DNA of 64,000 nucleotides from Colius striatus (Eukaryota; Chordata; Aves; Coliiformes; Coliidae), in NCBI RefSeq assembly GCF_028858725.1, contig NC_084767.1:32146895-32210894 (forward strand), given 5' to 3'. How positions within the stretch are numbered: the stretch's first letter is position 1; each line of letters starts with the position of its first letter. A program made the position numbers and the translations under genes. The notes beneath the pieces were generated by a model that saw only the letters and a list, made by a program, of their open reading frames with translations, searched no databases and was not told the origin of the DNA. Positions 39,201-52,000 of the stretch are shown here, one piece after another.

Positions 39201-42200
39201 TAGGTTTTAGATTATTCTTCCCCTTTTCCGTCTCTTATTCTTGCAGTAAGAAATGTTAAATATTCCATTTTCATTCATTCACCTCAAAGTTGTGTTCCTT
39301 CAAAGTTGCTTTAATACTTGTTAAGAAAGGTTAATAGTTCATGGCAAGTGATTTTCTTTCTTTTTTTTCTTTTTAAGCCAGTCAGTGTTTGTATCAGTTT
39401 GAATGCGAACCTGGGATGGGTAGCCATGTAGATCTTCAACAGTAATCTTGGCTAAAATAAATGAGAGATAGACAATCTGTCTTTTGAAGTAAGAAGTAAG
39501 ACTTCTGTTGAGCAAGTTATTACTGTGATACTTACAGAAGTAAGACTTCTATTGAGTCTTACTTGGGATGTGATGGAAATTACACATTTTGGTTTAGCTG
39601 GACATTTTCTTGGTGATTCTTTTATGTCAAATGTCAGACTGCTTAGGTATTACTTCTGAATCCGCTAAGATGTTTTTGCAACCCCTTTTTGTCTCCCACA
39701 ATTATTGAACAATGACAGCTTTGGAGGCCCAGTAACACAAGAGGGTAGTGGTTCCAGTAGCTCCCTGTTGTCTTCCAAATTTCCTTTATACCCACAGGAA
39801 AGCAAGCTGTATCCTTGCCTAGGATGATTAGTAGTTGTTTTGGATTGTACTTCGACAGAATACATTTGATAAGAATAACTTGAATGGCATGTTGACGGGG
39901 AGCCTTAATAAAGTTTGTGATGGTGGTTCATTAATGAAATCTCTTATTTTAAAAAAATAGATTTTAGTCAATGGTATATATTGTCAAGTGAAAAATTTGC
40001 AACCTCTAAATTCTAGAAATGGACTTTAATAATCATAATTCACCAGGCAGTAATTTGATGTAGCACATGTAAAAGTAACATGCCTTAGTCTCATTTTTCA
40101 ATGGACTTTTGTACTTGATAACTTCTGTAATTTTTTTATTTTTTTTTTTTTAGGTGAAAGAAGTTGGCATCTTACTATTAGGCATATGTAATTCCTTTTG
40201 GATTGTAGCTGTGATAGAGGGTTTTTTATTAGTGTAGAAATTAAACATGTATCAAAGACATGCTTTTAATGCCTTTTAAGTTACTGCAAGCATTTCAACA
40301 TAGCACAAGGATGAAATAGGTATAGTGGTTTAAGTCATAGGAAGAATAAAAGTGCTGCAACTGGTTTTAACACTTTATTGCAAACATTATTATATTGTGT
40401 TGAAGGGAAAGTTGCAGAAGTCACTCTCAAATGCCTTTAAATAGGAAAGTTTTCCATTGCTGTTTTTCAATGTTATTTGAATAGCTTTTAGGTGGCCAAT
40501 TTGCTTTATTTGTACTACAGCCAAAATATTCTGTTAGGCTGCACACCACCCAAACTTGGAAGCTGGTGTTGCCACCAAAAGCAGGGTTGCTCTTTTTTGT
40601 GTGTGTGTGGGGGCTGTGGTGTTTGTGCAGCTGCACAGTGAACCGGATAGGAAAAGTAATCTGTCTTGAAAATAATCTCTTTTTTTCTTATTCTAGGCTG
40701 ATTTTCATCAGAATCTAGCTGTACAGCTGCACAGTGAACAGATCAGCAAACAAATGTGCTGGTATACAATGGGAATGAATGAAGCAGTAGGGGAGGGCAG
40801 AATCACTGCTTTAAGTGCAACATTGTTTTAAAATATTTGTTGAACTTCAGCCTTAGTTCCAAAAAAAATTTTTATTACTCTCAGTAGAAAAATACTAAAA
40901 TGCAGGTATAACTGATGCAGATGTTTCATTTTTATAAGCACTGGTATCTTACTAGCACCTAATTGAACCGTAGAATATTGGCATAAAATCAAACCAGCAC
41001 AGTTATACATTTTGTACATTGATAGATGTTTTATGGACTTCATACAGTTGATGTATGAAAAACTGAAAATTAGTTATTAGTAAGCAGAACTATTACTTAC
41101 AAAACTTACAACTGTTTTGATGTTTTTATATTCTTTTGAGCTCGAAGAAGGATGCTGTACTCAGCAATTTCTTACAAATAACTGCCCTTTTGAAGAAAAC
41201 TATACAATTTTATTTTTCCATTCAAAATAAAATAAATGTCCCCTTCTGGATAACTGAGCTAATAGATTGCTACTGTATTAGTTTAGGATCATTTTACAGT
41301 ATGCTTGGCATTTGGCATTTCAAATACTTCACATTTAAAATTTTTAAAAAGTTTTCATGGCGTGTTCAGTTCTGCATAAACACTTTCTGTAGTATTTAAG
41401 TCTTATCTGGTATTAACTTAGCAAATATGACTTGGATCAGTTGGTTAATGATCTGTTCTTACAAGGTGCTCATACTACTGGCCTGTAGATTTTCAAATGA
41501 ATGAGTTTTACTTAAGTCCAGAAACCTGTTTTCACTGAAATGGAGGAGGGAAGAAAATACAGGAGATGGGTGAAAACTAAAGTTAGAAATTGTCATTTGT
41601 AAATTTTTGCATCTGTAGCATATTTTTGTGTTTATATATCCAGAAGCTAATATCAGCTTAAGACTGATAAAAAGAGATGATTATTTAATTAAATGTTTTT
41701 ATGGCTTTCCTAAACTGTTTTTCAGTAACAGCAATATAGTAAATTAACAATATAGGGAGAAAAAAATCTTAAAACTCTGTGCCTGAGTAATACGACTTCA
41801 TATTCTGACATTTGTTAAAAACTTTAAATTTAGGAAATAAAGAGTAAGTTCATTAGATTTTCAGATTGCAGTCTTTTTAAAAAATGAATATTAGTATGAA
41901 ATGTTGCATAGTTGCTGGAGTGGGAGTGGTGGAGGGCCACAGACATGTCCTCTGCACATACAGTGGAGTAAGTATCTGCAATATAAGAAAGAATTTAAAT
42001 TTTCAGGAATTATTAGAAGAACTGTCTTTATGCAGTCATTAGTTTTATTTCCAGAAATATTTCTCTTCTTAAAAAAGAAAGACATTTACCATAGGACTGT
42101 TACTCTGAGCAGTTCTTAAACGAATGACATAGCTTAACTTCTCAGTGCTGAACAGAGAGAGTGTCTGTGTTGGGCAAGAATATTGCTTTGTCTTTTGAAC

Positions 42201-45200
42201 ACCTTTTGTTTTTTCAGTTCTCTCTTAGCTGAAACGTGTGTTTGGTATTTTTGCTTGGTGTGAAACTTCTGGTTGCCTATGAAGTCTTGCTAAGGCACTT
42301 TACCCTTTGTGGCATTCAAGCTGAGTAGTTACTTAGAGGAGACAAAGATATTTTTCGAAGATCTGTTGTACAAGTAGAAAAATGGGCAGAATGTTCTTCA
42401 GAGAAAAAAAAAAAAGTTGAACAAAAAGGAATAGAAGCTAAAATATTTTGAAAAGGAGCATGGGAAGGGAAGAAATTCAGTGTGTTTATGTTAAAAGTAT
42501 TTCAGGTTATTAAAATTGTTGGGAGCAGACAAGAAAAAGGATGTGGGTGGGGAGAAAGTTGGATGCTTGAATTATTCTAGTTGGTTTTATATGTCAACAA
42601 AAAATGTGTAGCAGGTGGGGTGCAAATACTAAAAGAATAGATGTGACTTCCAATTGATTTTGAATTTTGGAAGACCACATCGTTTAAGTCAAAGTTTGTT
42701 GTCCTAAGTAAACTGTCCAACTAGTTTTCTAGTTTCAGTGACGTAATTGTTTATAAATAAACAAAAATGGCCCCCCAGAACATGTTCATATTCCAGGTTT
42801 TAAATGGAAGTCTTCCCAAAGATAAAGTGCTATAGAAGAAGAATAGTTTAAATAGTATACACTGTGGAGAAGTTTCAGGAATCCAAGGGAAATTTAATTT
42901 AAAAGGCTGTAAAAAACTACCAACTTTCATCAGAGATGCATTTAGTTTAATAGGTGAAACACCGTAGGCAGACAGTATAAGATTAGCATAGACATACTGT
43001 GAGTTTTCCCTGCAGAAACAATAACTCATTGCTTGCGTACTGCTCAGGTTCTTTGACCTCAAGCATCTGATTAAAAAACTTTGTATATGGATATGCAATC
43101 AGTACTGCATTGAGTAGAAATTATTTGCTTGCATTGGGGAATGGAGAGGAGGTACATTTGGCAGCACTGTGTGCAATTTCTGCAATGTTGGTTGATGTGA
43201 CGGAACTGTTTGTCTTATCTGCTCTAAACTTACATGTTTGATCTAACTTTGCAGCTTGACTTAGAGTGAGTTTGTCTCAATGCCAGAGTCTATCCTGAGA
43301 GACTCATCTTGTTCTTTGCACTTCAACAAAATGTAGTAGGTGCTGTTATCTCCAGCTCTGACCTAGAGGTGCTATAGTTTCTTACCCAACACGGAGCAAG
43401 ATGTTTTCCCTCCTGTCTCTGCCTGTTCAGTGCCCGACTGTCACTGAGCTATGGAGGGAAGGCAGCAGGGAATCAAATGAGTGAGTAAAATAAGGCAAAA
43501 GCTGACAGCTATAATAGGCTGACAGAATCTTTTTCGACTTGGATGTAGCCTTGTCTTCAAGATGTCCTTGTGTATTCTTTTGAAGGTATTTGAGCATCCT
43601 AGATTGAGATGAGCTCTACATAATTCTGTGATGCTGAAATGTGTAGAATTTGGACTTGAGCTTTACAATATTCTACACATACAAATACTGCCTGACAGTA
43701 TTAAAGATAATAGCTATTTACAATCACTTAGAGATTAATGAAGCTTGTTTGAAAAGCAACAAATAGATAATTTTTAATAGTTTTTTTTGTTGAGACTTTT
43801 TATTAGCTACATCTGTTTTGTAAGCATCTTTGTTCTGTGACAAGATACAGAATATTATTATAGAAGATGTAAAATATTGTGCTGGGGTATTACTGCTTTA
43901 ATTGAAAATAGTGAGACATCTAATACATTTTCAAATTGGTCTGATAATGCTCAGCTCTTACATTTAATCAGTGGATCATGATCATAGGATATAAATTATT
44001 TCAACCACTCAATGGAGAAAAGGTACCATTCAAAGCTAAACACCACAATTAGGGATGCATGATTAAAGTTTCAAAGTAATGTATTAATAGTATTGTATGA
44101 GATAGTCACATGAAAAAGATCATGAGGTTGTGAAAAGGATTACGATCATGCTTTAGTCACGAATTTCCTGGTAAAGATATTCTAGTCTGTTATGTGGCAA
44201 AAAGGAGGGTGAAAAAGTGTCTTGCCTACAAAAGCAGTATCCTTTAAGTTAACTGAATTTTACTTAAACTTGAGCTGCTTTTTTCAGTACAGAGAAAATG
44301 AAGTTAAAGACACTGAACAATTTGCTAGAGCATTACAATTACTGCATGTGCTTACATGTTCCTGCTGTCTTCCATGCAAGCATATGTAAGTTCAACTTTT
44401 CCTAGGACTTTCATTTGTCTTGCACGTACCTTAACTGCTTATTCCAGATCCTGAACCTTCTCTTCACATTAAGTAACATTCAAAATTGTAAATCCTCAGT
44501 TGATGAAAGTCAGCATATTCCTATAGAAATGTAGAGCTCTGCTGATCTGTCACCAGCCATAGTCCTGATCCAGTACCTTTACTTAACTGCCAGAATGTTT
44601 CTACTTCCTGAAATGATGTAAGTTACAGAACCCATATTCTCAGCCAGTGTGAGAAGGAGTAAATGTTCTTTATTTAAGGTTATGGAATGAGTTTTCAGGC
44701 AATCATAGTCTGAGGGTTGACTCAGTCCAGTGACTCTTTGATAAAGATTTGCAACCTGTTTATTTCAGCTCCACCTGGAACAGCTCTTAACTTACCTGTT
44801 TCCACAGTGAAGACTGGAAGAAGCTTATGGAAGGTGTTTTGAGATGCTTTTAACAAGAAAAAGGTTTTCCCCAGTATTCTGTGTTAACTTGTTTATTTGC
44901 TACAGAAAGTCATTAAAAGGTAGCACTTTTCAAGTGCTTAAGTGCATCAAAATAATATTTTAGGAAACTAAAATAGATATAAATGATTGTGATTTGCTGC
45001 AAAGCACTTTTCTGAATGATTTTGTGAAGCATGTTTTAGTTAGCACCTGGGGTGGGCTTGAGAAAGATAAATAAATTTGCCATTTTTTATTTGAAGTCAG
45101 TAGCATTTTAGGATGTATTGACCAGCTGACTTGCAGCTTTGTGAATATAGGGTCAGTTGCAGTTCTAGTCAAGATGAACATAAGGAACAAAAAGACTTTT

Positions 45201-46751
45201 CAGTGTAAGGAAAGATGAAAGCATACTCAACTTGTTTTCCTGTTACTTTATATCCTTGCATTTGCTGCAACATTTTGGTAGCATCTGAGAATGCAGAAAG
45301 CAGAGTGGGTGGAGCTCTGTCCTTACACTTTCTCTCAGCTCTCATTTACTTCTCAGTCATATTCTAAATCTAGTTCTGTACTTGTTTCCTTTGTATATTT
45401 TAGTCAATTCTGTTAAACTGTTCAAATGTCAATTGTGCTTTTTTTGTGTTTTTTGTGGGGTTTTTTTTGTTTTGTTTTGTTGCCTGCTCGTTTGCTGATA
45501 GGCGTGCTTGATAAGTAATTACTTAGTATCTATCGAACTGTTGTAAATGTTACACATTTTATTTGGTTTAGTACCAAGCAGAACAAATTAAGTCTTTCAG
45601 GAAAATACTTACAGTGTTTTACTGATTTAAAGAAAAAAACCAAACAAAACAAACATGCATTTTAGAGGTTATTCTCTACTCAAAATTCTACTCAAAGTTT
45701 CTAGAAAATAGAAGTCATAAAGTACAGTTCTTGGCTTATATTTAGCTTTCTAGTTTGATACCATTTTGTAATTTTTTTCTTCTTAAAGGTTTCTCTTATA
45801 ATAATTATTCTGGTTTTTTATGTAGTTTTGCTAGCAGATATAAACAAAATAATGATGTTCTATTTTGTAAAATAGTGAATTGTTTTCAACTCTGAACACA
45901 AGATAGACTTCTGCAGTGTCCTCATTACCTAATGTTGAATAGTAAGTTTATTACATTTACTACTAAATTGAAACCCACATTTTCTAGATAGTACCGATTT
46001 TCTGAAATTATATCGTCTACTTTGAGCTAGACTGTGTCAGCATTAACAGTATTTTTTTTGTTGTATAGACATTTTTCTGTATAACCTTATTTTTAAATTA
46101 AGAGCCACATACATCTTTGACATGAACATCTAAGTAAAATCTTCGACATAAACTCATCTGAGTAAAAGGTATTAAAAATACAAACATTGAAGCAATACAT
46201 TGAAATTGATTAATGACAACTTATAATTACCAATGAAAATAGGGAATTATGCAGTGTGTGGAGGTACTTTAGCAGCACATAAGAGGACAAACAATTTGTG
46301 GGTTTTCAACTATGTTATCTACCTGTCATCCCCAGAAAAAGAAAAATACGATATTGTTGGGTTTAAATTATTTTTCTTCTTTTGCAACTTTTGTTTTAAC
46401 AAGATTTTCAGTATTACAGGTTATTATAAGCATAGATAATATACAAATAAATATACCCAAAAATATTCTATTATGACTGACTGTAAATGCTGATATTTTC
46501 CTTGTAACTGGCCGTTGTATGGTATATAGGACTGCCTAAAATACACAGAGCCTACCTTGGTGTTGGGTAAGAAAAGTATATTAATACAATTTCTGCAGTA
46601 AAGATACTGCAGTTGTTATTCTCTTAATGCCAATATATAAAAACATTGTTGGCCATTCGGTTGATAGAAATAGCTGGCAGACTGATGCTCAGATAGTACA
46701 AATGTTGAGATTGCTTTTACACCTAAGTGCTTCCCCTTGTGTTTCTTGTAG
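30221..46751 (+). other. SLC39A10: SLC39A10 intron 1
   Basis: About 16.5 kb of AT-rich intron between the CpG island and the ATG exon. It ends in a normal acceptor (gtgtttcttgtag). No recognised repeat of size and no convincing additional exon. It contains small perfect inverted repeats (30863-30885, 43639-43680), a local duplication with hairpin at 39492-39564, a 16-base direct repeat at 40628/40724, and a T19 run at 34103-34121 followed by AG. Alternative 5' UTR exons could hide here but cannot be read from sequence alone. Confidence 0.6.
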
Positions 46752-46760
46752 GAAACAGAG

Positions 46761-47804
46761 ATGAAGGTACACATGCACACAAAATTTTGCATCATTTGTT
46801 TGCTGACATTTATCTTTCATCAGTGCAATCATTGTCATGAAGATGGGCACGACCATGGTCCTAAAGAGAAACATGTACACAACCATAGTGACTATCAGAT
46901 CTCAAATGCATCCTACTTACAGAATGGAGGAACAGAATCTATGCCAAGTAAATTTTCAATGTTGGAAGCTGAAAATGAACAGAAATACTACATTGAAAAG
47001 ATCTTTGATCGTTATGGTGAAAATGGAAGATTGTCTTTTTTTGGCCTGGAAAAACTGTTAATAAGCCTCGGTTTAGGAGAGGTAAAAATAGTGATGATAA
47101 ATCATGATGATATTGGCCATGATCATGTGTCTCACTTATATGCTTTAGAAGTACAGGAAGGAAAGCATTCTCACTCTCGGAACCATCCTGATAGCCACGC
47201 AGATCCAGAAAACCAAACCGTGATTGGTGTGGCTGCAAAGAGAAATCATAAATGTGACCCTGAGAGAGACATAGTAGTGCCATCAGTAAAAGAGGATGGC
47301 AAACACATTCATGACCAGAGTCGCCATCACCATCATCACCACCCTCGTCTACATCATCATGACCGTAATACTACACATCATTCTCATAATGATTCGCTTA
47401 GTCGTAGTGAACATGGAGAACAGAACCATGAACCTTCAACAGAGACAAACACAACTCAGGATCAGCCAGAAAGAAAACAAAGGAAACAGAGGAAGAAACA
47501 GAAGAAGATCAGTGAAACTTCAGGAGATGCCACACGGGATTATGCCCCAGATCATGATCCAGGCAATCAGTACGAGCACAATCGTGTTCATAAACACGAT
47601 CAAGTACATGATGCATCTCACTTGCATGTACACCATCATGAACACCGTAGTGATCGTTCTACTAGTCATGCACATGGACACCAAGATTCCAATTTAGGTA
47701 ATGAGGACGGACACCACCATAAGCAGATTAGTGTAAGAAAACATGCCCTTTTTTCAACACACAGTCATAAGGATCATAATGAAGAGGATCGTGATCGTGA
47801 AGAG
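46761..47804 (+). CDS. SLC39A10: SLC39A10 coding exon 1 (ZIP10 residues 1-348)
   Basis: The exon starts at 46752 after ttcttgtag. The ATG at 46761 is in fair Kozak context (G at -3) and matches the known ZIP10 start MKVHMHTKFC. Residues 1-25 are a signal peptide (IICLLTFIF core). Residues about 69-130 contain the helix-rich part (KYYIEKIFDRYGENG, LSFFGLEKLL). The rest is His-rich, with HGHDHG-like clusters, six consecutive His at 189-194 followed by PRLHHH, and a basic stretch at 237-249. N-glycosylation sequons are at 49, 151, 203, 210 and 230. The His runs are thought to sense or collect extracellular zinc. The donor is GAG|GTGAGT, phase 0. It diverges from human mainly in the linkers between conserved blocks. 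Confidence 0.96.
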
Positions 47805-48850
47805 GTGAGTGTGAAGTGGAGAACTAATAAGTTGACTTTCACTGTTTACATTTTTTTTACATAGCAATTCAAGGTGCTTACCCACAAATAACACAGAACC
47901 ATCTTTGCGACTGTTGTGTAATACAGGTAACAAAGTGAAAACACAGAGGGCACTGCCACAGTTTTGAGTTTGCTTTTTGGGTTTCATTTCTGTCTGCTCA
48001 TCGCCCATCTTTTTTTCAGAGGTCTAGCTTCTTGACTATTTGTCTGTATAAAAGACATCCTTAAAGCTTTCTGAGATGCCCTGCTCACAGGTGGGATTTT
48101 TTTCCTTCCAGTATCCTTGAATTCTTCCCACGTGCACCCCCTTTTTGGACGTCTTTCTGGATCTAAGATCGTTAACATTTTTTGAAACTACACAGAAACT
48201 CTTTCCTAAAAGAAACACTGCATCTTTTCATTACACTTCTAAGAGATTGTGAAGGAATGTAGTTGTAGCTTCTATAGCACTGTGCTAGGTGTGAGCATTT
48301 CCATTTAACATCCATTATTTTTGCCACGGCCATAAATACGCTTTCTCTTCTGCCTCAACATTTAACTACAGAAGCAGAACATTTTGACATCATGGTTTTA
48401 AACTAGAAGTCAGGATAGTCAAAGAAGGAGCGAGTGCTGAGTTTGAGGTTTTAAACTGAATTTAAAAGTGAAAATCCAAACACAGAAGGTTGTTAGGTAA
48501 AGTGTTAGAAAACCTGTTTTGGATTTATGTTCTTCCACTCCTTCCTTTCCTGTTTGTCTTTCTTCATTGCTTGTACTGCGTAATGGTAAAGAATACAGAA
48601 ACTCATTTTCATTTACATTTACCCAAATTACATAGGTATTTGGAGACTTAAGTTTGTAGTGCAGATGTTTTTACTGTTTCTTTCCCCTCATAAGCCATTT
48701 AGATCAGCTTAGAGATGTTTTTGCACTGGTGTGTTGTTGCGGACCAGAGTTTGTACTTTATGTTCTCAAATCAATGCAAATTTTCTGTAACTTTTGTTTT
48801 TAATAAAATATTTGCTTTCATATTTAATTTTTTGTACAATTTGTTTGCAG
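47805..48850 (+). other. SLC39A10: SLC39A10 intron 2
   Basis: A 1046-base intron, GTGAGT donor and ttgtttgcag acceptor, phase 0. Nothing else recognised. Confidence 0.9.
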
Positions 48851-49052
48851 TGCTTAAATGTTACCCAGCTCCTACGGTACTATGGCCTGGAAACCAGCAC
48901 TCCAATATCTCCTGAATTGTTCATATACATCTGTCCCGCTTTGCTATACCAGATTGAGAGAAGGCTTTGTATTGTACATTATGATGAGCTTGAAGATTTT
49001 ATGAAAAGTAAAAATGCATCAACTGAGAATAAAGATAAAACAGGTGCATCAG
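48851..49052 (+). CDS. SLC39A10: SLC39A10 coding exon 2 (PAL-motif domain, residues 349-415)
   Basis: Starts with CLNVTQLLRYYG directly after ttgtttgcag. The CPALLYQI block at 376-383 is the PAL motif that defines the membrane-proximal ectodomain subdomain of LIV-1 transporters, the part through which ZIP ectodomains dimerise. It is also the part related to prion proteins. Cysteines at 349, 376 and 388 are probable disulphide partners. Sequons lie at 351 (NVT) and 403 (NAS). Ends TCA G|GTAGGT, phase 1. Confidence 0.95.
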
Positions 49053-52000
49053 GTAGGTGTGTAATATCTAAAGCCTTCAAAATAATTTTCCATTGTAAAT
49101 ATTAAGTTCAAAGTTTGAAATGTTATACAACTCAGTGTTTACAGTAAAGGAATGGTTGAAATTTAATATTTATTAGAAAAAGTTTGAGAAAGCACACTCC
49201 CAAGTCAGAAGACATAGGATAGTTTGGTGGTATAGTAACTTCTCCTAAGTAACCATGGCTCATGGTGGTGTACCTTTCTTGTACCTTTTCATCTTTTTTC
49301 ATTATTTTCACTTTTTATGTTATATTTGCTTATTTTTATTTCTTTTTTTTTATCTTCTATCATTGGGCCTATGGCCCAGGCATTTGGTCTGGATTCTTCC
49401 CACATACTTTTAGACAGTGGACTCTTTTGTAGCAAGAACATAGGCAAGGTACAGAATCTTTGGAGACAGAAGGACATCTAGGGATGAGTAAGTCTGCCCA
49501 AATAATCTAAACAGATTATTTTCATCATATAAAATATGTTACGTTGTTTTCATTTAGTGTGATCGAACCAGTCCTTATCTATATCTCAAAGTTGAAAAGT
49601 TGCAGTGTTACATTGTCACAATTTTTCTTAATAACTTTGACCTGGATCTATTAATTCAGGAATAGAGAACAGCATCTACATAACAGTTCATTCACTGGAA
49701 AATACGAGTTCGAGTGTTCCCAGTTTTATTAACAGTGATGCAAATTTGTAGAATTGACGTCCAGAATTTTTGGTAAACTTACGAAATATAAAGACTTAAG
49801 CAAGATACAAGAGCATTTAAATTACCATGTCTGACAACACTTTTTTGACTTAAAATGTCAGTTATTCCAGAATACTCCTATCAGAAGTATTCAGTCAAAA
49901 TCCTGTGTTGGAAGGGTTTTGGGTTTTTTTGGGGGGAGGAGGAGGAGGGTGTGCCTTGAATAAAAATCTGTAGACTTTTTTTTGTCTTTTTAACCGTAGT
50001 TCTAAGAGAAAAATATGTTTACTTTTATGAAAGCAAATATTCTAAGGGCAGCTTCCATTGTTGTGATTTCATATCTCAATGTATTTTTAAAATACATATT
50101 TTCTACTGCTATGAATTGCAGTGGAACTGTTGACAGAGGTTTAACAGTGGCAAAATACTAAAAAATCTTGTTTTGAAAATAAAGTAATTGCTAATTGTGA
50201 ATTTTGATTAGTACATAGGTGCTTATTAGCATCTTTGGAAATAAAGCTTGAAGTATCACAGAATACTACATTCTCATAGATATTACCATTGGAAAGAATG
50301 CATTGTCTTTCATAATTTCATCAATGAAATAATGAAATTAATAATTTCATTATTAAAATAATTAACTTATACAGAAATCTCCTGTAGTGACAGCAACTAT
50401 CTTGTTAAGTGTTCAAAGACTGCTGTAAATTGAATCTACTCTGGGTTTTATAGGACAGCAGATTGATATGTTGACTAGTCTCATTGTAGTAACAGCTGAC
50501 CCTGTCTTATTACCAAGAGGATTTTCTACCAATTAAAACTTTTAAAACCATGCAAAAAACTGACATGTCGCACATGCTTTGAACTAGTTTAATTAGAAAG
50601 TTTATAAAGACAAGTGCTTCTTTTTGAAAGAATGCAGTTTCTTCCTCTGTGATGAGTAAGGGAGTTGGTGAATAACTCAGCTTGAAGAGACATTTTGGAC
50701 AGTTAGTAAAGCTTATTGTGAATATTTAACCTGTTTTATGACATCTCATATCTTGAATATAACACATTTGCCAGGTAATTTTAAAAACCGAGGTTTTAAG
50801 ATACTGATTTGGCTTCGAAAACAAACAGTAATCTGTAAAACAGGTCAGCTTGACTAGATAACTCACTCTGAACAATTTCCTGTATACTGTTATATGTATT
50901 GTTGTATTAACTATGGTGAGGTTTCTAATAATATTTTTCCCTTAAGTAAGGAAGTGAATCACAAACAAATCTTAACTGAAACATGGGGATTGTGGCAAAT
51001 CATAGAATCATAGAGTGGAAGGGGTTGGAAGGGACCTTTAGAGATCATCTAGTCCACCCCCCCTGCCAGAAGCAGGTTCACCTAAATCAGGTCGCATAGG
51101 AACATGTCCAGGCAGCTCTTCAAGACCTCCAAGGAAGGAGACTCCACAACCCCTCCGGGCAGCCTGTGCCACTGCTCCGTCACTCTCACAGTAAAATAGT
51201 TTTTTTCTTATGTTTAAGTGGAACGTTCTGTGTTCCAGCTTCATCCCATTACCCCTTGTCCTGTTGCTATCTACTATAGAAAAAAGGGATGTCCCAACCT
51301 CCTGATACCCACCCTTTAGATATTAGTAAATGTTAATAAGATCTCCCCTCAGTCTCCTCTTCTCCAGACTAAGCAGCCCCAGTTCACGCAGCCTTTCCTC
51401 ATATGAAAGATGTTCCATTCCCCTGATCATCTTTGGTGGCCCTGCGCTGGACTCTCTCCAGCACTTCCCTGTCCTTCTTGAGCTGAGGAGCCCAGAACTG
51501 GACACAGTACTCCAGATGAGGCCTCACCAGGGCAGAGTAGAAGGGGACAAGAACCTACTTTGACCTGCTGGCCATACTCTTCTTGATGCGTCCCAGGATG
51601 CCATTGGTCAGTCCCCAGTCTGTACTGGTGCAGGGGATTGTTCCTTCCAAGATGTCAGTTATAGAGAAACTTAACTTGCTGTTTGTAGGAATCTAGTAAA
51701 CTGAAAATGTGTGCTTACCCGAGCTAACATAAGCATTTTTAGATAGAAATGTTTGCCAAAGTTAGGAGGATGCAGACATTTCTAAACACCAGCTTTCTTT
51801 GATTTTCCTTAATTTAATTAAAAGCTTGCAAAAATCCCTTAATAGACCAATGCTGCCTCTATTCATTGATACTAACCTGTAAGGTTTCCATTAGTTCTGA
51901 AAGTGCAGTTTTCTAAAGCAAAGTAATTCAATTAACTGATGTAGCGTTTTCTTCCTGTAATTTACACAGTTCTGTAACATCCTCTAACTATGGAAAGAGA

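Noticed and set aside
46939..47697. Open frames of 114 and 133 codons overlapping the ATG exon in other frames
   Set aside because: They are shadows of the His-rich codons (repeated cat/cac) of SLC39A10.
47805..47864. Read-through of the ATG exon into intron 2 (19 extra codons, then TAG)
   Set aside because: The GTGAGT donor is strong and the next exon continues the known ZIP10 sequence. I saw no poly-A signal close by that would support a short isoform.
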